Source: Delphinus delphis (taxonomy: Eukaryota > Chordata > Mammalia > Artiodactyla > Delphinidae). Taken from it: 64,000 nucleotides of DNA. Numbering within the stretch: the stretch's first letter is position 1; the number at the start of each line of letters is the position of its first letter. The position numbers and the translations under genes are program-made. The stretch is taken from NCBI RefSeq assembly GCF_949987515.2, contig NC_082684.1, positions 156,255,356 to 156,319,355 on the forward strand, given 5' to 3'. Positions 1 to 11,332 of the stretch are shown here, one piece after another. The notes beneath the pieces are model-generated. The model was not told the DNA's origin. It saw only the letters and a list, made by a program, of their open reading frames with translations, and did not search any database.

Positions 1-950
1 AGAGAAAGCAAAACAAAATTTCCCTTATTTTTCAGGAGGATTTTAAAAAGTGATGCCAGTATACATTATTCTACCTTTGTTTGCTGCTTGAATTCATTCA
101 AACTGTTCTGAAAAGAGCCCTTGAAACTTTACTATAGGACACATTCCTACATTAATTCTAAGGAAATGGACAACAGGCTTTTACAGGTTTCTCCCTCCCT
201 TACCCCAATCTCTGCTCAGTAGGATACCCTGTTACTTTTCTTTCTATAGTTGCAAATGCTCAAGAGATTGTTGGTAATTTTAGAAAGCTAACAGCATCTG
301 GAGGTGTCAGTGTTCTTGGTAGCAATTTGGATTGCAAGGGAATATATATGCTGAGATTTGAACCTACTCAAATTTTGGGGGATACAAGGTTAGAATTAAG
401 CACAGTTCTTTTCAGTGGGAAGGTCTGGATAATGAGAGAACAGCAATTTACTTTTCCAATTCAGTGTCTTCAAAAAACTTTCAAGGCAGGGTCAGGTAAG
501 CTTTTTATCCTCAAAGAGTTAATCCAAAGTAACTCTTGAATGCTTCGGTTTAGCTAGATGGGAAAAACTGGGCCAGGTTGTTAAATATAGAAATAATAGA
601 CCATAAAAGATGAAGAAAAAAGTGTATTGGTCCCAAGGAATAGACAATTGATTGCAAAGTAAGAAAAAAGTTCACTTAAATGAGATGTGAAAGGGCTGAC
701 TATATAAGACATACTTGGAGCTTTGCAGAATTAACAGCTTTCAAAAGAATGTTTGAAGTAATCTGAATAATATATATCAAATTTATTTCTGATTCCAAAG
801 AAAGGCTTTGAAAAAAATATTGAAAGTTCACAAATTTAAAATGACTTGCCAGAGGAGGAAGTCTCCCAGGGTTTGTGTATTAGCAGTTACTTAATTGATC
901 ATAGGACTCTGAATGCCTGGATTGACCTAAAGCAGAGTGGTGATGGATTG
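1..950. other. Unclassified AT-rich DNA with one exon-like block
   Basis: No repeat family is recognised here. The only structured element is the exon-like block at 250-495, which is listed separately. The rest is AT-rich with short homopolymer runs and no long open frame. Confidence 0.5.
250..495 (+). other. Exon-like block, open in one frame (hypothetical)
   Basis: A pyrimidine-rich acceptor (gttacttttctttctatag, ending at 249) is followed by 246 nt. The block ends at a near-consensus donor (GTCAG|gtaagc, intron from 496). One frame is open throughout: 2 nt, then 81 codons from 252 to 494, then 1 nt, making a symmetric phase 1-1 exon. The peptide has two cysteines, about 50 residues apart, and is not low-complexity (it includes ...GGVSVLGSNLDCKG... 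and ...GKVWIMREQQF...). I do not recognise the protein family. No overlapping repeat is visible. It could be a real exon of a gene mostly outside the window, an old pseudo-exon or chance. Confidence 0.35.
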
Positions 951-1335
951 CTGTCCTAGTGCATTATGGACTGAATGTCTGTGTTCCCCCCAGATTCATA
1001 CGTTAAAACCCAACCCCCAATGTGATGGGATTGGGGGGTGAGATCTTTGTAGGATAATTAAGCTTAGTGAAGTCATGAGGATGGAGTCCCTATAATGGAA
1101 TTAGTGCCCTTATGATAAGAGATCAGAGAGCTTACTGTCTCTCTCTCTACCATGTGAGAACATAGCAAGAAGGTAGCCACGTGCAAATGAGGAAGACAGC
1201 TCTCATTAAGATCCAAATCAGCTAGCACCTTGGTCTTGGACTTCCTAGCTTCCAAACTTCACGACACAGTTATTCATCATTTAAGCCACCCAGTTTATGC
1301 TATTCTGTTATAGTAGCCTAAACTGACTTATACAT
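951..1335 (+). repeat. MaLR-type solo LTR (MLT1-like)
   Basis: The order of recognisable blocks matches the MLT1 family: 'tatggactgaatg', 'ccccaatgtgatggga', 'gtcatgaggatggagtccct', 'ttagtgcccttat', 'ctaccatgtgag', 'ccttggtcttggacttc' and 'aagccaccca', ending near 'ctgttatagtagcctaaac'. These LTRs derive from non-autonomous ERVL-related elements and normally remain as solo LTRs. No internal region is adjacent. The family assignment is from memory. CpG sites are largely decayed, consistent with great age. Confidence 0.75.
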
Positions 1336-2570
1336 AGCATAAATGCTTTTCTAGGTTAATGTTAAGCAGCCATGCATTTTTGATGGATAAAGTCATTCCT
1401 GAGGTAAAATAAGCAATGCCTAAAAACATAAAGTAGTTATTTCATTATTCATAATGGACAAATGATGAATGTTCTGAAGGGAAGGTTTAGATGCAGTAGC
1501 AGTACTGATTTTGAATAACAATTCCAAACAGTGCAGATGACATGACAATGTGCAAAGGATATTTCACAGGGCAAATGAGGAGAGAAAGGATAACAGTGAA
1601 AATGAGAACAGGGTGTGCTGATCCAAAAATTGCATTTGAAGCCTGTGTGATGTAAATAGCAGGGCTGCTGCCTTCCGTGCCCTGCAATAGAGAGTTGTGA
1701 TATCTAATTCACTGCTCACTGTGTCTCCAGTTCACCCAGCAACATTACTGGTAATTACAAGGAGAAAGCATCTCACACATTATGAAAATCCAGGCTCTGG
1801 CAAAAAGGCCTCTGTCGTGATCCAACCTGGTTTATCCTGATGAAGGATCCATGCCAGAGCAGGAAGGGCCTTTGTATTTTGAATCAGTGCTTTCTTCTCT
1901 TGCCTGCTCTGTGATGGAAAGTGTTTAGCCTAATTGCACATTTACCAGTGTAGCTCGAGAATTAGCAAGAATATCAAATTTCTGCTGGATAACCTCATCC
2001 CATGTCCATGGGGGGAAAATGTTAAAACTGCTCATACAGATTCTTGTTACAACTAATTTATTCATTTCTTTTCTTCAGATATTAGAAGTCAGAAATTTCC
2101 CCCTCAAGCTGTTACTGAAATGTAGAAAATGTGCCATTTTTAGATAGGCTTGTTTTTCAGGGCCTGGTTCTAGACAAAAAGTAGTTAATAGTGAGTATAA
2201 GTCAACAGATCTACAGACCCCATGGGGTTTCCTATTACCCTTTGCTTTCCCTGTGTGGCACAAACCTCAGGGATTGACTAGAGGTTATTTTTAGTGAGTT
2301 TCAGAATTGTGCAAATGCTACTTCTAGTAACATTTCCTAAACTCATTTCTGCTGTCTTCCCTAGCTGGCCCTCCAACACCAGCTAGAGATGACGAAACAC
2401 ATAATTATAGCTCACAGTTCCCTTCTGTCTGCATGGTCGCCCACAGCCAGTGTTCTAGACAGAGACATCCCTAGGACAAGGACAATATGTTATTCACTTC
2501 TGTATCACTAGCTCGTACATTAGTATCTGTGTTGTATTAAGTATGCCAAGAAATAAATAAGCAAACTAAT
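1336..2570. other. Unclassified sequence
   Basis: I see no repeat, splice-bounded open frame or RNA gene that I can support. Short ATG-started frames on the minus strand here look like chance. Confidence 0.5.
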
Positions 2571-2702
2571 CATTTATTGAATGAATTAATGCAAACATGG
2601 GGGAGGAGGGATTGGGACCAACTTAGGAATTCAGGAAAGGCTTTCTTGAGAGAGTAAAGTTTGAACTGAGATCTGAAAGAAAGTGCGACTTGTTGAAGCA
2701 AA
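2570..2702 (-). repeat. L2 LINE fragment
   Basis: The stretch 'caggaaaggctttcttgagagag...ttgaactgagatctgaaag' is the antisense of the L2 3' region. The same motif recurs at about 4455-4505. Preceding text around 'atttattgaatgaatt' fits the L2 tail. Both boundaries are uncertain. Confidence 0.55.
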
Positions 2703-3430
2703 AGGGAAAAGAAAATAAAGATTTCCTGTCTATTAAGTTGAGACCAAAATATCTTATTGACAATCTCGTAGGATTTAAGATAGAGTTGTTCTTCATAATA
2801 GGACAAACTGGGTCCAGGTACATTAGTGCTAACCTGTGGGTGCACCTGCTGATCTCCAAACCTCAACTAGCTCTTCCTGGGTCTCTCTTCTAATAATGCT
2901 GCTTTTGTACTCAAGTTCCAATCCCAGATATGCTTCTTTCTTTTCTCATCCTTGAAAAGTCCTGCTACAGCACTAGACTTCTCTTTGAATTACTATTCTG
3001 AATTCCGGTTCCAGTAACCTGAACTTGAACTCTCTTTTGGCTTTGCCTTTCTCTCTCTCTCTCTGAGGTTGATTCCTGTGGTTGCATTCTGCTATCTGCA
3101 TACAGAACTGCAGATGAAATTAGGTATCTTCTTAACCATACTTTTGAGCCATACAACCAGGTTCTCCATCACTTTTGTCTGCTTACTAGCTTCTTGATTA
3201 ATTCTCTCCTGTATTTCTGGTGATGATGTTTGCCTGAACAAAGCCTATAGTCTGTTTCTTTGGAGACTCTGCCTGGCCCATCTGATGGAACTTAAACTAT
3301 TTGCTAAGTTATGGCTCGTAAACACATATTCCGTGCCTTGAGTCTAGAGTTTATAGGAGCACCTTACCTCACACGCCCTCTTGCCATGAGTAAGTTGTCA
3401 TTGTTTTTGAACAGTCACCATATATGATAA
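2703..3430. other. Unclassified sequence with a short (CT)n run
   Basis: A (CT) run lies at about 3048-3064. A consensus-like minus-strand splice donor (rc of 'ccttac') lies near 3369. No repeat family is recognised. Confidence 0.45.
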
Positions 3431-3571
3431 TTATAACCACAAGGCTACAGGGCACCAACTGTCCATGCTACTTTGGAGGTGTAAGTCCCCAGGATTCCTT
3501 GTGGATGGGGGTTTTGCTAAAATGGCATCATCTAATGGAAACATGACCCTACAGATTAAAGAATGAAGGAG
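3431..3571 (-). other. Terminal-exon-like block (hypothetical)
   Basis: Read on the minus strand, a strong acceptor (atctcttcttcctttcag) ends next to position 3571. It is followed by 46 open codons and a TAA at 3433-3431. The other two frames stop within about 20 nt. The frame enters at phase 0, which matches the phase 0-0 exon-like block at 5027-4962 upstream on the same strand. I do not recognise the protein. A decayed repeat or chance is a real alternative. Confidence 0.25.
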
Positions 3572-3835
3572 CTGAAAGGAAGAAGAGATTGATATACTAC
3601 TCTGAACAATGAAAATTAAACCCCTAACTTCAGATAGCAAGTTATTTCTAGATGCATCTCTGGTCATCTTTATAATAGGAATCCTTCCTGACTGGAAGAA
3701 TAGAAAATTGAATATTTCCTATTCAAAAGGAGCCCACATTTATATTTTGTTTATTTCATTATACAAATATATATTTAGTGTCAACTTTGTTTTAGGTGCT
3801 GGGGATAACATGCATGAATAAAAACAGATACACTT

Positions 3836-4025
3836 GGGCTTCCCTGGTGGCGCAGTGGTTGAGAGTCCGCCTGCCGATGCAGGGGGCACGGGTTCATGCC
3901 CCGGTACGGGAAGATCCCACATGCCACTGAGCGGCTAGGCTCGTGAGCCATGGCTGCTGAGCCTGCGCGTCCGGAGCCTGTGCTCCGCAACGGGAGAGGC
4001 CACAACAGTGAGAGGCCCGCATACC

Positions 4026-4053
<28 letters not shown>
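3836..4053 (+). repeat. tRNA-derived SINE (CHR-2-like, short subfamily)
   Basis: The tRNA-like head carries an A-box region (tggcgcagtgg) and a B-box region (gggttcatgcccc). A GC-rich body and a pure A tail of about 30 nt follow. A perfect 14-bp target-site duplication, aaaacagatacact, lies at 3821-3834 and 4054-4067. Low divergence and the intact duplication suggest a fairly young insertion. Such SINEs are moved by L1 machinery. Confidence 0.93.
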
Positions 4054-4058
<5 letters not shown>

Positions 4059-4245
4059 AGATACACTACACGCCTTCAGAGAATTTCTAGTCCAAGTAGA
4101 GAAACATATAAATCAAATAATTTTGTACACACATACGGAATTTTAAAACACAAGTATCACTACAGATAAACAGTGAGAGAGGTTACGAGTGCTCTCTGGG
4201 AGGAGAGAAAAGGACCAAGTCTGGAAGTAAGGGAAGACATTTCTT

Positions 4246-4451
4246 TTTTTTTTTTTTTTTAAGATTTTTTTGATGTGGACCATTTTTTTTTTTAAGTTTT
4301 TATTGAATTTATTACAATATTGCTTCTGTTTTATGTTTTGGTTTTTTGGCAGTGAGGCATGTGGGATCTTAGCTTCCCGACCAGAGATCAAACCCATACC
4401 CCCTGCATTGGAAGGCGAAGTCTTAACCACTGGACTGCCAGGTAAGTCCCA
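4246..4451 (-). repeat. tRNA-derived SINE (CHR-1-like, extended tail)
   Basis: The reverse complement begins 'gggacttacctggcagtcc'. It has a tRNA-like head, then a 3' body with 'acagaagcaatattgtaa' and 'atggtccacatc', and an A tail that appears as T runs on the left. The duplication is gggaagacattyctt at 4231-4245 and 4452-4466 (14 of 15 match). A closely related copy lies at 42646-42853. Confidence 0.9.
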
Positions 4452-4830
4452 GGGAAGACATTCCTTGAGAAAGTGAAGCTTGAACTGAGATCTAAAGGAA
4501 AGTGGAAATTAACTAGAGGAAGGAAAGAGGGATGAATGTTTAAGGAAGAGACAACAACATGTATAAAGGCCCTTTGACAGCACTGGAAGTTATGACGGAA
4601 GGCTGTAATTCCTGGATAAATGTCAAATAAAGTATAGTGCAAAATAAATCTACAGCTTACATAGAAATATGCATGCAGGGCCTGGTCAGCCCTTTTTTGA
4701 AGCTTTGTCTTAATCCAGGGATCACTGGAAAGGCATTAGAAAGATTTTAAGCATGTGATTTTTCCTTTTGAAACAATTACTTTGGCTGCTCTCTGTCGAT
4801 TGAATTAAGACTTCCATATATGGCAACATG

Positions 4831-6105
4831 ATGAACTAGATTTTGTAAATATCCTCCAAAGTAAGTATGAAAGTAAAACTTAGCAGAACTTACAGAAATA
4901 AACAGAAACCTTAGGGTTTAAAAAATGACAAGGGAATTGAAAATCAGTGTGGCAAACTTACATTGATGATGTCGCTCCCTGGAGAGAGTTGTTGTTCTCT
5001 GTAACTTACAGGTTGGATTTTAATGACCTGTTGAAAGAGAGAGAGAGAAGATAAATCCTCATGTTTGTGCAAGGGGAGGATATGACAGTGATACTTCATA
5101 TAAAGAAAGGACACTGGAATGACAACATCATGTTGAAAAGGTAGTCCACGTTAAAAAAAAAAAGAAAAATTAGCCTATTATCTAAAGGAGACGATTAGAT
5201 AATTTTTCTACAGTAGGCCCTGGGAGTATATAAACATTACAGCTGTCAGAATTCATAACTGGAGGTCATACCCACCATGAGCTGAAGGCTCTATTTCATA
5301 TTATCCGAATGAACCAGGACACTTTAAACATGGAAATGAACTTAATCACTTATCTGTAGCACTGTATACAAATGGAAGAAACAATTCCAAATTCTTCCTA
5401 CAGATTCCTATCTCATCACAGTCTTCACGATGCTTTTGTAGAAAAAGCAGTGCTCTGCTAAGCATTAAGTACAAAATCAAAAAACACAAAAGAAAACTAA
5501 TCATCTCCAATATAAGTAAGAATAAAAAATGAAAATTCAGAATTACACTTTCTAAGTATCTTTAGTAATACACACATACACAGAGAAAATTTAAGCAATT
5601 ATATTTAATTTTTCAAGAAAACAAGAGTACATTTAATGTATGATCAAGACACAAAGCATACTATCATTTAAAACAAAACAATTTTACGTTGAAATGTGCT
5701 ATCATTATAAGAAATACCCATGAAATATAATATACTAATTTGACTCAAGAAAACAGGTCTATAATTGTTAAAGTATTTAAACCTATAATTAAACATAGGT
5801 TGAATGAAATATAACCTAGAAAATTTCAAAAGTAAATTTTGTTAAACTGAAAATAAAGGAAAAATACAGAATCCCTTGGGAATTCATGTTATGACATTAA
5901 TATAGACTTGATGTCATAGGCAAATAGCTATGGCATGGAAAGAAAACTTTGGGGTCAATCTCAATTACGAAGTTAAGATATAAATATCAGTATTTTAACA
6001 GTAGCAAAACAAACAGTTAGCCACCCTGAAACAGTAAATATATTGAAAAATTTACGATTACATATGGTCTATCCAAGCGATTCATGAATTGTTTCATATT
6101 GAGAT
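4831..6105. other. AT-rich unclassified sequence
   Basis: This stretch contains a (GA) run at about 5034-5050 and the exon-like block at 4962-5027. The remainder is A-rich with no recognised repeat family and no supported gene. Confidence 0.45.
4962..5027 (-). other. 66-nt exon-like block, phase 0-0 (hypothetical)
   Basis: On the minus strand an excellent polypyrimidine acceptor (tctctctctctttcaacag) precedes position 5027. An excellent donor (AAT|gtaagtttgcc) follows position 4962. The 66 nt are exactly 22 codons, open in frame 0, reading VIKIQPVSYREQQ... then ...LSPGSDIIN. The other two frames stop early. It lies just beyond the right end of an L2 copy and shows no repeat identity I recognise. 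The next block downstream on this strand with compatible phase is at 3571-3431. I cannot name the gene. Confidence 0.35.
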
Positions 6106-6109
6106 ATAT

Positions 6110-6570
6110 ATAAATTATATCCACCACAATATAAACATATAAAATGATGTTCAGTCTCAAGAGTATTTAGGGAACTTAGGCCAAAGGTGATACTACTTCA
6201 TAATCAAGAGATATATAAATTCAAATATCAAAATTTTATTGGAAAATTAGGTAATGGGATAATGAAAACTCATATATTACAAGTGGAAGTGTAAATTAGT
6301 ACAATATCATTGTGCATTTGGCAATATCTGATAAAATTAAAGATATGCATATTTTGGGGCCAAAGCAATTCCACTCTTGATTATATACCACTGTAGAAAC
6401 TGCTGCATCAGCACACTATAGATACGTTTACAGTTGTTACTGGCAGCTTTATATATAATAGCAAAAAAGTGAAACAAACTAAGTGTCCACCAACAGAAGA
6501 ATAAATAACAAGCTATGATATATTGAAATAACTTAATAATGTAATCATAATAAATAAACCAGAAAGATAT
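6110..6570 (+). repeat. Old L1 ORF2 3' remnant
   Basis: Decayed L1 ORF2 C-terminal text is visible: 'aatgggataatgaaaactc...', 'aaagcaattccactcttg', 'tggcagctttatatataatagc' and 'aagtgtccaccaacagaagaataaataa'. It is very diverged with no open frame. Boundaries are approximate. Confidence 0.65.
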
Positions 6571-9110
6571 ATGTTGTTCCAGTTAGTATGGTTTCAAAAT
6601 ATGGTACTCTGACACTTAGTGATGAAAAACAACCTTTTATAATGCTCTTGGTTTTCATGGGTCAGAATTTGGACAACGCATAGGGGAAATGGTTTGCCCC
6701 TTTTCTACCTTGTCTGAGGCATCAGTTGGTAGACTGGGAGGCTGGGAAATAGTATCATCTAAAGGCGTGCTCATTCCCAAGTCCACTGAGACCAGATGTC
6801 AGCTGATCATCTCAGTTACTCTCCATGAGTCTCTCCACATGGTTTTGGTTTCCTCTTATCATAGTACCTATTTTCCTTGAGGAAGCATCTTAAAATAGAG
6901 AGTAGAATGAAAGTTGTATTCTTCTCACGATCTAGTTCAGAAGTCACATAGCATCACTTCTGAAAAGCCCCCACCCAGATTCAAGGGGAAGAAACCCCCA
7001 CACACCTCTCAGGAAGACTAGTCACATGGTAAGAAGAGCATAAAGGATGGGAAAGATGGTCACAGTCATTTAGGAAATTAAGACCTGCTGAACATCACAA
7101 CTGGCATGAATACATTTTTGTGTAGAAGAAAGCAAGTTACAATACAGAATTCTATTTATGTAGAATTTTTAAATGTTTATATATATACATATATATAGTA
7201 TATTTACATAAGTATGCATATATTTTAAATGAATGCATATATTTAAAGGAAAAAGAAATACAGTGGAAATAATGAACAATAAATTCATGAAAGATGTTAT
7301 CTTTGGGAATGGTGAAGGGAGGAGTATGCGACTGTGAAGGAATATATAGGAAGTTCCCATAGTGATATTTCATAGTAATATGTTTTATTTCTCAAAGTGG
7401 GTTGCATGGGTGTTCGTTGTAGCATATTACTATACGTGGAAGATAAATTCCAAAGGATTTTGAATTTAGTTAGATGTGGGATATTATGTAAACAGAAGTG
7501 CCAGTGATGCATTCTAGATACAGAACTATCATCTGACTGGATGGTGATATTCTGCCCTTAAATGTATACAGATACTATGATGGAGGAATATAAAGACACC
7601 GACAGCAGATACACAGTTAGACATAAAGCCCTTGGGTCAGTCTTCTTTACATCAATATGATTCTACAAAGAAAACACAAAAATCCCAGAAATCACTCTGG
7701 AATTTAAAAAGATTGTAGTTCAGTAATATCATGTAATAATCAAGGTGACTCAGTAAAATGTCTGCTTGCTCTACCAAGCATTCAACAAAATACAAAAGGT
7801 TTACAATCCTTTAAAAGTGTTTTATTTACAGTATGGCCAGTATTTATGCACATGTCTGAATGTTAAAGTCCCTGAATAGTTTTCCCCTTAACAAAAATAT
7901 CTTTTCCAGCACTAAGCATGATGCTGAAAATTGCACCTCTAGAGATTATTTTCTTTAGGTAGAGCTCTTGAAATTTTCTTTTAAAAGAAGGTTTTCTTGT
8001 AAAATTCAAAGACCCAGGGGTGGAACAAACCTAAATGTGGTGACTGTTAATCCACACAATGATCGCAGTGGGAGACACCCAAGAGCAAGATCACAGAGGA
8101 ATGATTCTCTGTGAGAACAAACTGAGACTACAGAGGCCACAAGAAAAAGAAAGGGCATGGACTGAGAACAGAGGAATTAAGAACACTCTTTGTTTCCTTG
8201 TTTTTTTGTTTTTGTTTTATCTTATGTACAACTTTTTTGAAGAGGGAATATGCTTGGCAACTTTGGGATCAACACATGTGGCTACAGACATTTAACATTG
8301 CCAGCTCAGATATATGAACTGACTCCAGCAGTATGGGAAATACTTTTTAAAAGTACTCAGTAGTGTAAAAATGCTGGTTAAAGAGCTTTGTTGGAAATCT
8401 GTTTCAAGTGATATATACACATTGAGCAAATTACTCATTTAATCAATACAAAGATGTATGAACCACTGTGTTGCTTTAAAAACAAAAAGGAGAAAAATAA
8501 AATAAGGAGTTCAGAATCCATTATGTAGGTCAGATACCTAGTATTAATTGGTTTCAAAGGGGTTTATGCTTAAAAATAGACTCCATTCTATATAGAAAAG
8601 ACAGATATTTGTTCTGTTTACATGTAAACTGGGACTGTTTCCTTTAACGTAGATATGAAAACCAGAATAAGTAACTAAGGCCGCTCAAGAAGAGATTCCC
8701 AAGACTTCTTTCCTTTTTATTTATTTATTTTTTTAATTTCTTTTAACCTGACAAAAAGGAGAGGAGAAGGAAAATTCCAGAGCCACAGGTAAGCAATAGA
8801 ACAGCCATGAAGGAAGACTTTGGAGAGAGACAATCCCTCAATATTAGTTTTTGTCTTTTAAAATGTATCCCAGGATGAAAATCTTCATTCACTGAAGTTT
8901 GACCCTGAGAAATATACTTTAGAAAGCTCAGGTTCTTTCACTCCCACAGAAGGACAACTACACTTTGGCCGGTCAAATAAACATTAATTATATATACATA
9001 ACTGAAACATTTTAATTGCAAGGCGCTGGATATTTCTGTCAAAAGTTGGTGAGTGTTGCTGACTATGATTTAATTAGGCTTGAGTTTTGAAGTATTTCCA
9101 CTTTCAAAAA
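6571..9110. other. Unclassified AT-rich sequence
   Basis: No gene or confidently named repeat is seen. An (AT)-rich stretch lies at about 7175-7245 and a TTTA-rich run at 8715-8735. Some decayed L1 may be hidden around 7100-7500, but I cannot support it. Confidence 0.4.
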
Positions 9111-9114
9111 AGGT

Positions 9115-9136
9115 TATATGCATATATATGTATGTA

Positions 9137-9187
<51 letters not shown>

Positions 9188-9190
9188 ATA

Positions 9191-9240
<50 letters not shown>
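9115..9240. repeat. Compound (TG/TA)n microsatellite
   Basis: The run alternates ATGT, (TG)n, (TA)n, (TG)n and a long final (AT)n of about 40 nt. It is self-complementary over most of its length. Compound dinucleotide structure like this usually mutates quickly. Confidence 0.95.
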
Positions 9241-9241
<1 letters not shown>

Positions 9242-10190
9242 ACTTACAAATAACAGTTCTGGTTTACCAAGGATTTGCAAAGAAAAATTTTCCTACACAG
9301 TACTAATTATAGTTGCTATGCCAATTTAGTCTTCTGCCTATCCATTGCTATCTTTCTTCCCATTATTTTTAACAGTTGGTGCCAAGGTAATGTATTATGC
9401 AAATTTATTTTAATATAAAACATAGACAGAGATTTCTAATAATATATATTTTTAAATCTCTGAGAATAGTATATTATATCAAGAGACTGTCAAATCTGGA
9501 TTCACCTAAAGCATGGAGTTTGAAGTTGAACCTCAGTGCAACTTTAAAACATTTCCCTACCTACATGGTTTAAAACATGGCAATGGTTTAGCATCCATCC
9601 TTGGCCCCATTCCTCCACCTACACTAGAGAAAAGCTGCTTTGCACATGGAGGTCAGAGTGACCTGGTAAATGTTACCTGCCAAGTGCTGTGAATTTAGGA
9701 AGGAAGAACCAGAAAGTCACTGAAAATGACCCAGACACAGGCCTTTTGCCTGTCAAACAAGGAGAAACAGAGATTAAAAATAAATACACATCATGTAAGG
9801 TTAAGAACTCCTGTTGTGCTAAGAGCTTTTGAAACCTGGAAATACCAGAGGCTTAAGTATATCTAGGATGAAAATGAAAGTGACCCCTGATCATTAGTGT
9901 GGCACTCAACCCGTGACCAGAGCTCCCACAGGTTATTGCATTCAGCTTAACCAGGGTTAGAAGGGCAAGGCAAGGACATAGAAAATGACACTCATTCAGT
10001 TTAAACATAATTTAATTCTCTGAAGACTTTTTTAATAGGTTCTTGGAATCAACATCTTAGAGCACTCTGACTGAATGCTACTATTTTGGGAAAATAGAAT
10101 TGCTGCCATTTCTATTTTCTGTGTGATTCAAGGATCTAAGAAACCAAGTGATGTGCCTTTTGGTGCCTCCATCCTGTTGTCTAAAATGCA
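9241..10190. other. Unclassified sequence
   Basis: No repeat is named. Moderately GC-richer text at 9590-9720 has no sustained open frame. Confidence 0.4.
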
Positions 10191-10950
10191 ATTATTTTAA
10201 TGCAATAAGACAAGAAAAGAATACAAAAGGCATACAGATTAGGAAGGAAAAAATAAAACTGTCTTCCTTCTCTGATGACATAATTGTCTATGTAGAAAAT
10301 CTGAAACAATCAACACAACAACAGCAACTCCTGGAACTAAGAAGCCATTACAAAGTAGCAGGATATGACGTTAACATACAAAAGTCAATCACTTACCTCT
10401 ATACCAGCAATAAAAATTTGAAATTAAAACACAATGCCATTTACATTATCACTAAAAATGAAATACTTAGGTATAAATCTAACCAAATAATTGCAAGATC
10501 TATATAATGAAAACTACAAAACTCTGATGAGCAAAATCAAAGATCTAAATAACTGGAGAGAGATTCCTTGTTCATGGATAGGAAGATTCAATATTGTCAG
10601 GATGTCAGTTCTTCCCAGGTAGATACACAGACTGAATGGAATCCCAATCAAAATTCTAGTAAGTTATTCTGTGGGTATCAACAAACTGATTTTAAAGTTT
10701 ATATGGAAAGGCAAAAGACCCAGAATAGCCAACCCAATATTGAAGGAAAGGGAAAATGAGAAGGACTGACATTATACAACTTCAAGACTTATGGTAAGCT
10801 ACAGTAATCAATTCAGTGCAGTGTTGGTGAAAGAATAGACAGATCAATGGAACAGAATAGAGAGTCTAGAAATAGACCCACATAAATGTAGTCAACTGAT
10901 CTTTGTCAAAGGAGCAAAGGCTAATCAATACAGTGGAGCAAGGGTAGTCT

Positions 10951-11332
10951 TTTTTTTTTTAATTGAAATATATTTAGCATATAACATTGTGTAAATTTAA
11001 GGCATACAACATGTTAATTTGATACATTTATATATTGTAATATAATTTTGTAGCAATAATACCTGCATCATGTTACATAATTATTCTTTCTTTTTAATAG
11101 TTGAAATAACAGAGTTCTAGTCTCTTAGCATTTGCTGATTACAATACAATATTGTATTCACTATACTGTGCATTAGATCTCTAGGGCTTATTTACTACTT
11201 ATTGTAAGTCTGTATCCTTAAACATCATCTTTTCTGTTCCCCCACCCCCCATCCCAGGGTAAACCACCATTTCACTCTCTGTTTTTAAAAGTTTGGCTTT
11301 TTAAAATTCCACATATAAGTGATATCATACAG
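10951..11332 (-). repeat. L1 3'-UTR fragment inserted in the older L1
   Basis: An antisense L1 3' end begins with a T run (the reversed poly-A). It reads through 'aacattgtgtaaatttaaggcatacaac' and 'ccccatcccagggtaaaccacc' to 'tttaaaattccacatataagtgatatcatacag'. Short host repeats 'agtctttt' at both ends look like a target-site duplication within the plus-strand L1. Confidence 0.75.

Larger units (their letters stand above)
3740..4830 (-). repeat. L2 LINE copy, interrupted by two SINEs
   Basis: With the two SINEs removed, the flanks join into an antisense L2. In order it reads 'tttaggtgctggggata', 'gaatttctagtccaagtagag', 'gggaagacattccttgagaaagtg', 'aacaacatgtataaaggcc', 'gattttaagcatgtgat' and 'actttggctgct'. 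Both SINEs carry L2 sequence as target-site duplications, so the L2 is the older host. Confidence 0.7.

Noticed and set aside
3836..3912. tRNA gene
   Set aside because: The A- and B-box-like motifs belong to the tRNA-derived head of a SINE. There is no intact cloverleaf and an A-tailed body follows.
6941..7031. Plus-strand exon candidate ending at catg|gtaagaag
   Set aside because: The acceptor is weak and the text resembles decayed LTR sequence. The single open frame is short.
9569..9636. Minus-strand exon candidate of about 59 nt
   Set aside because: The donor is poor and the open frame is only 19 codons. No second supporting feature was seen.
10148..10507. 119-codon frame with an RT-like segment
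   Set aside because: It is a relic of L1 ORF2, not a host gene. It is open only over a short part of the RT.
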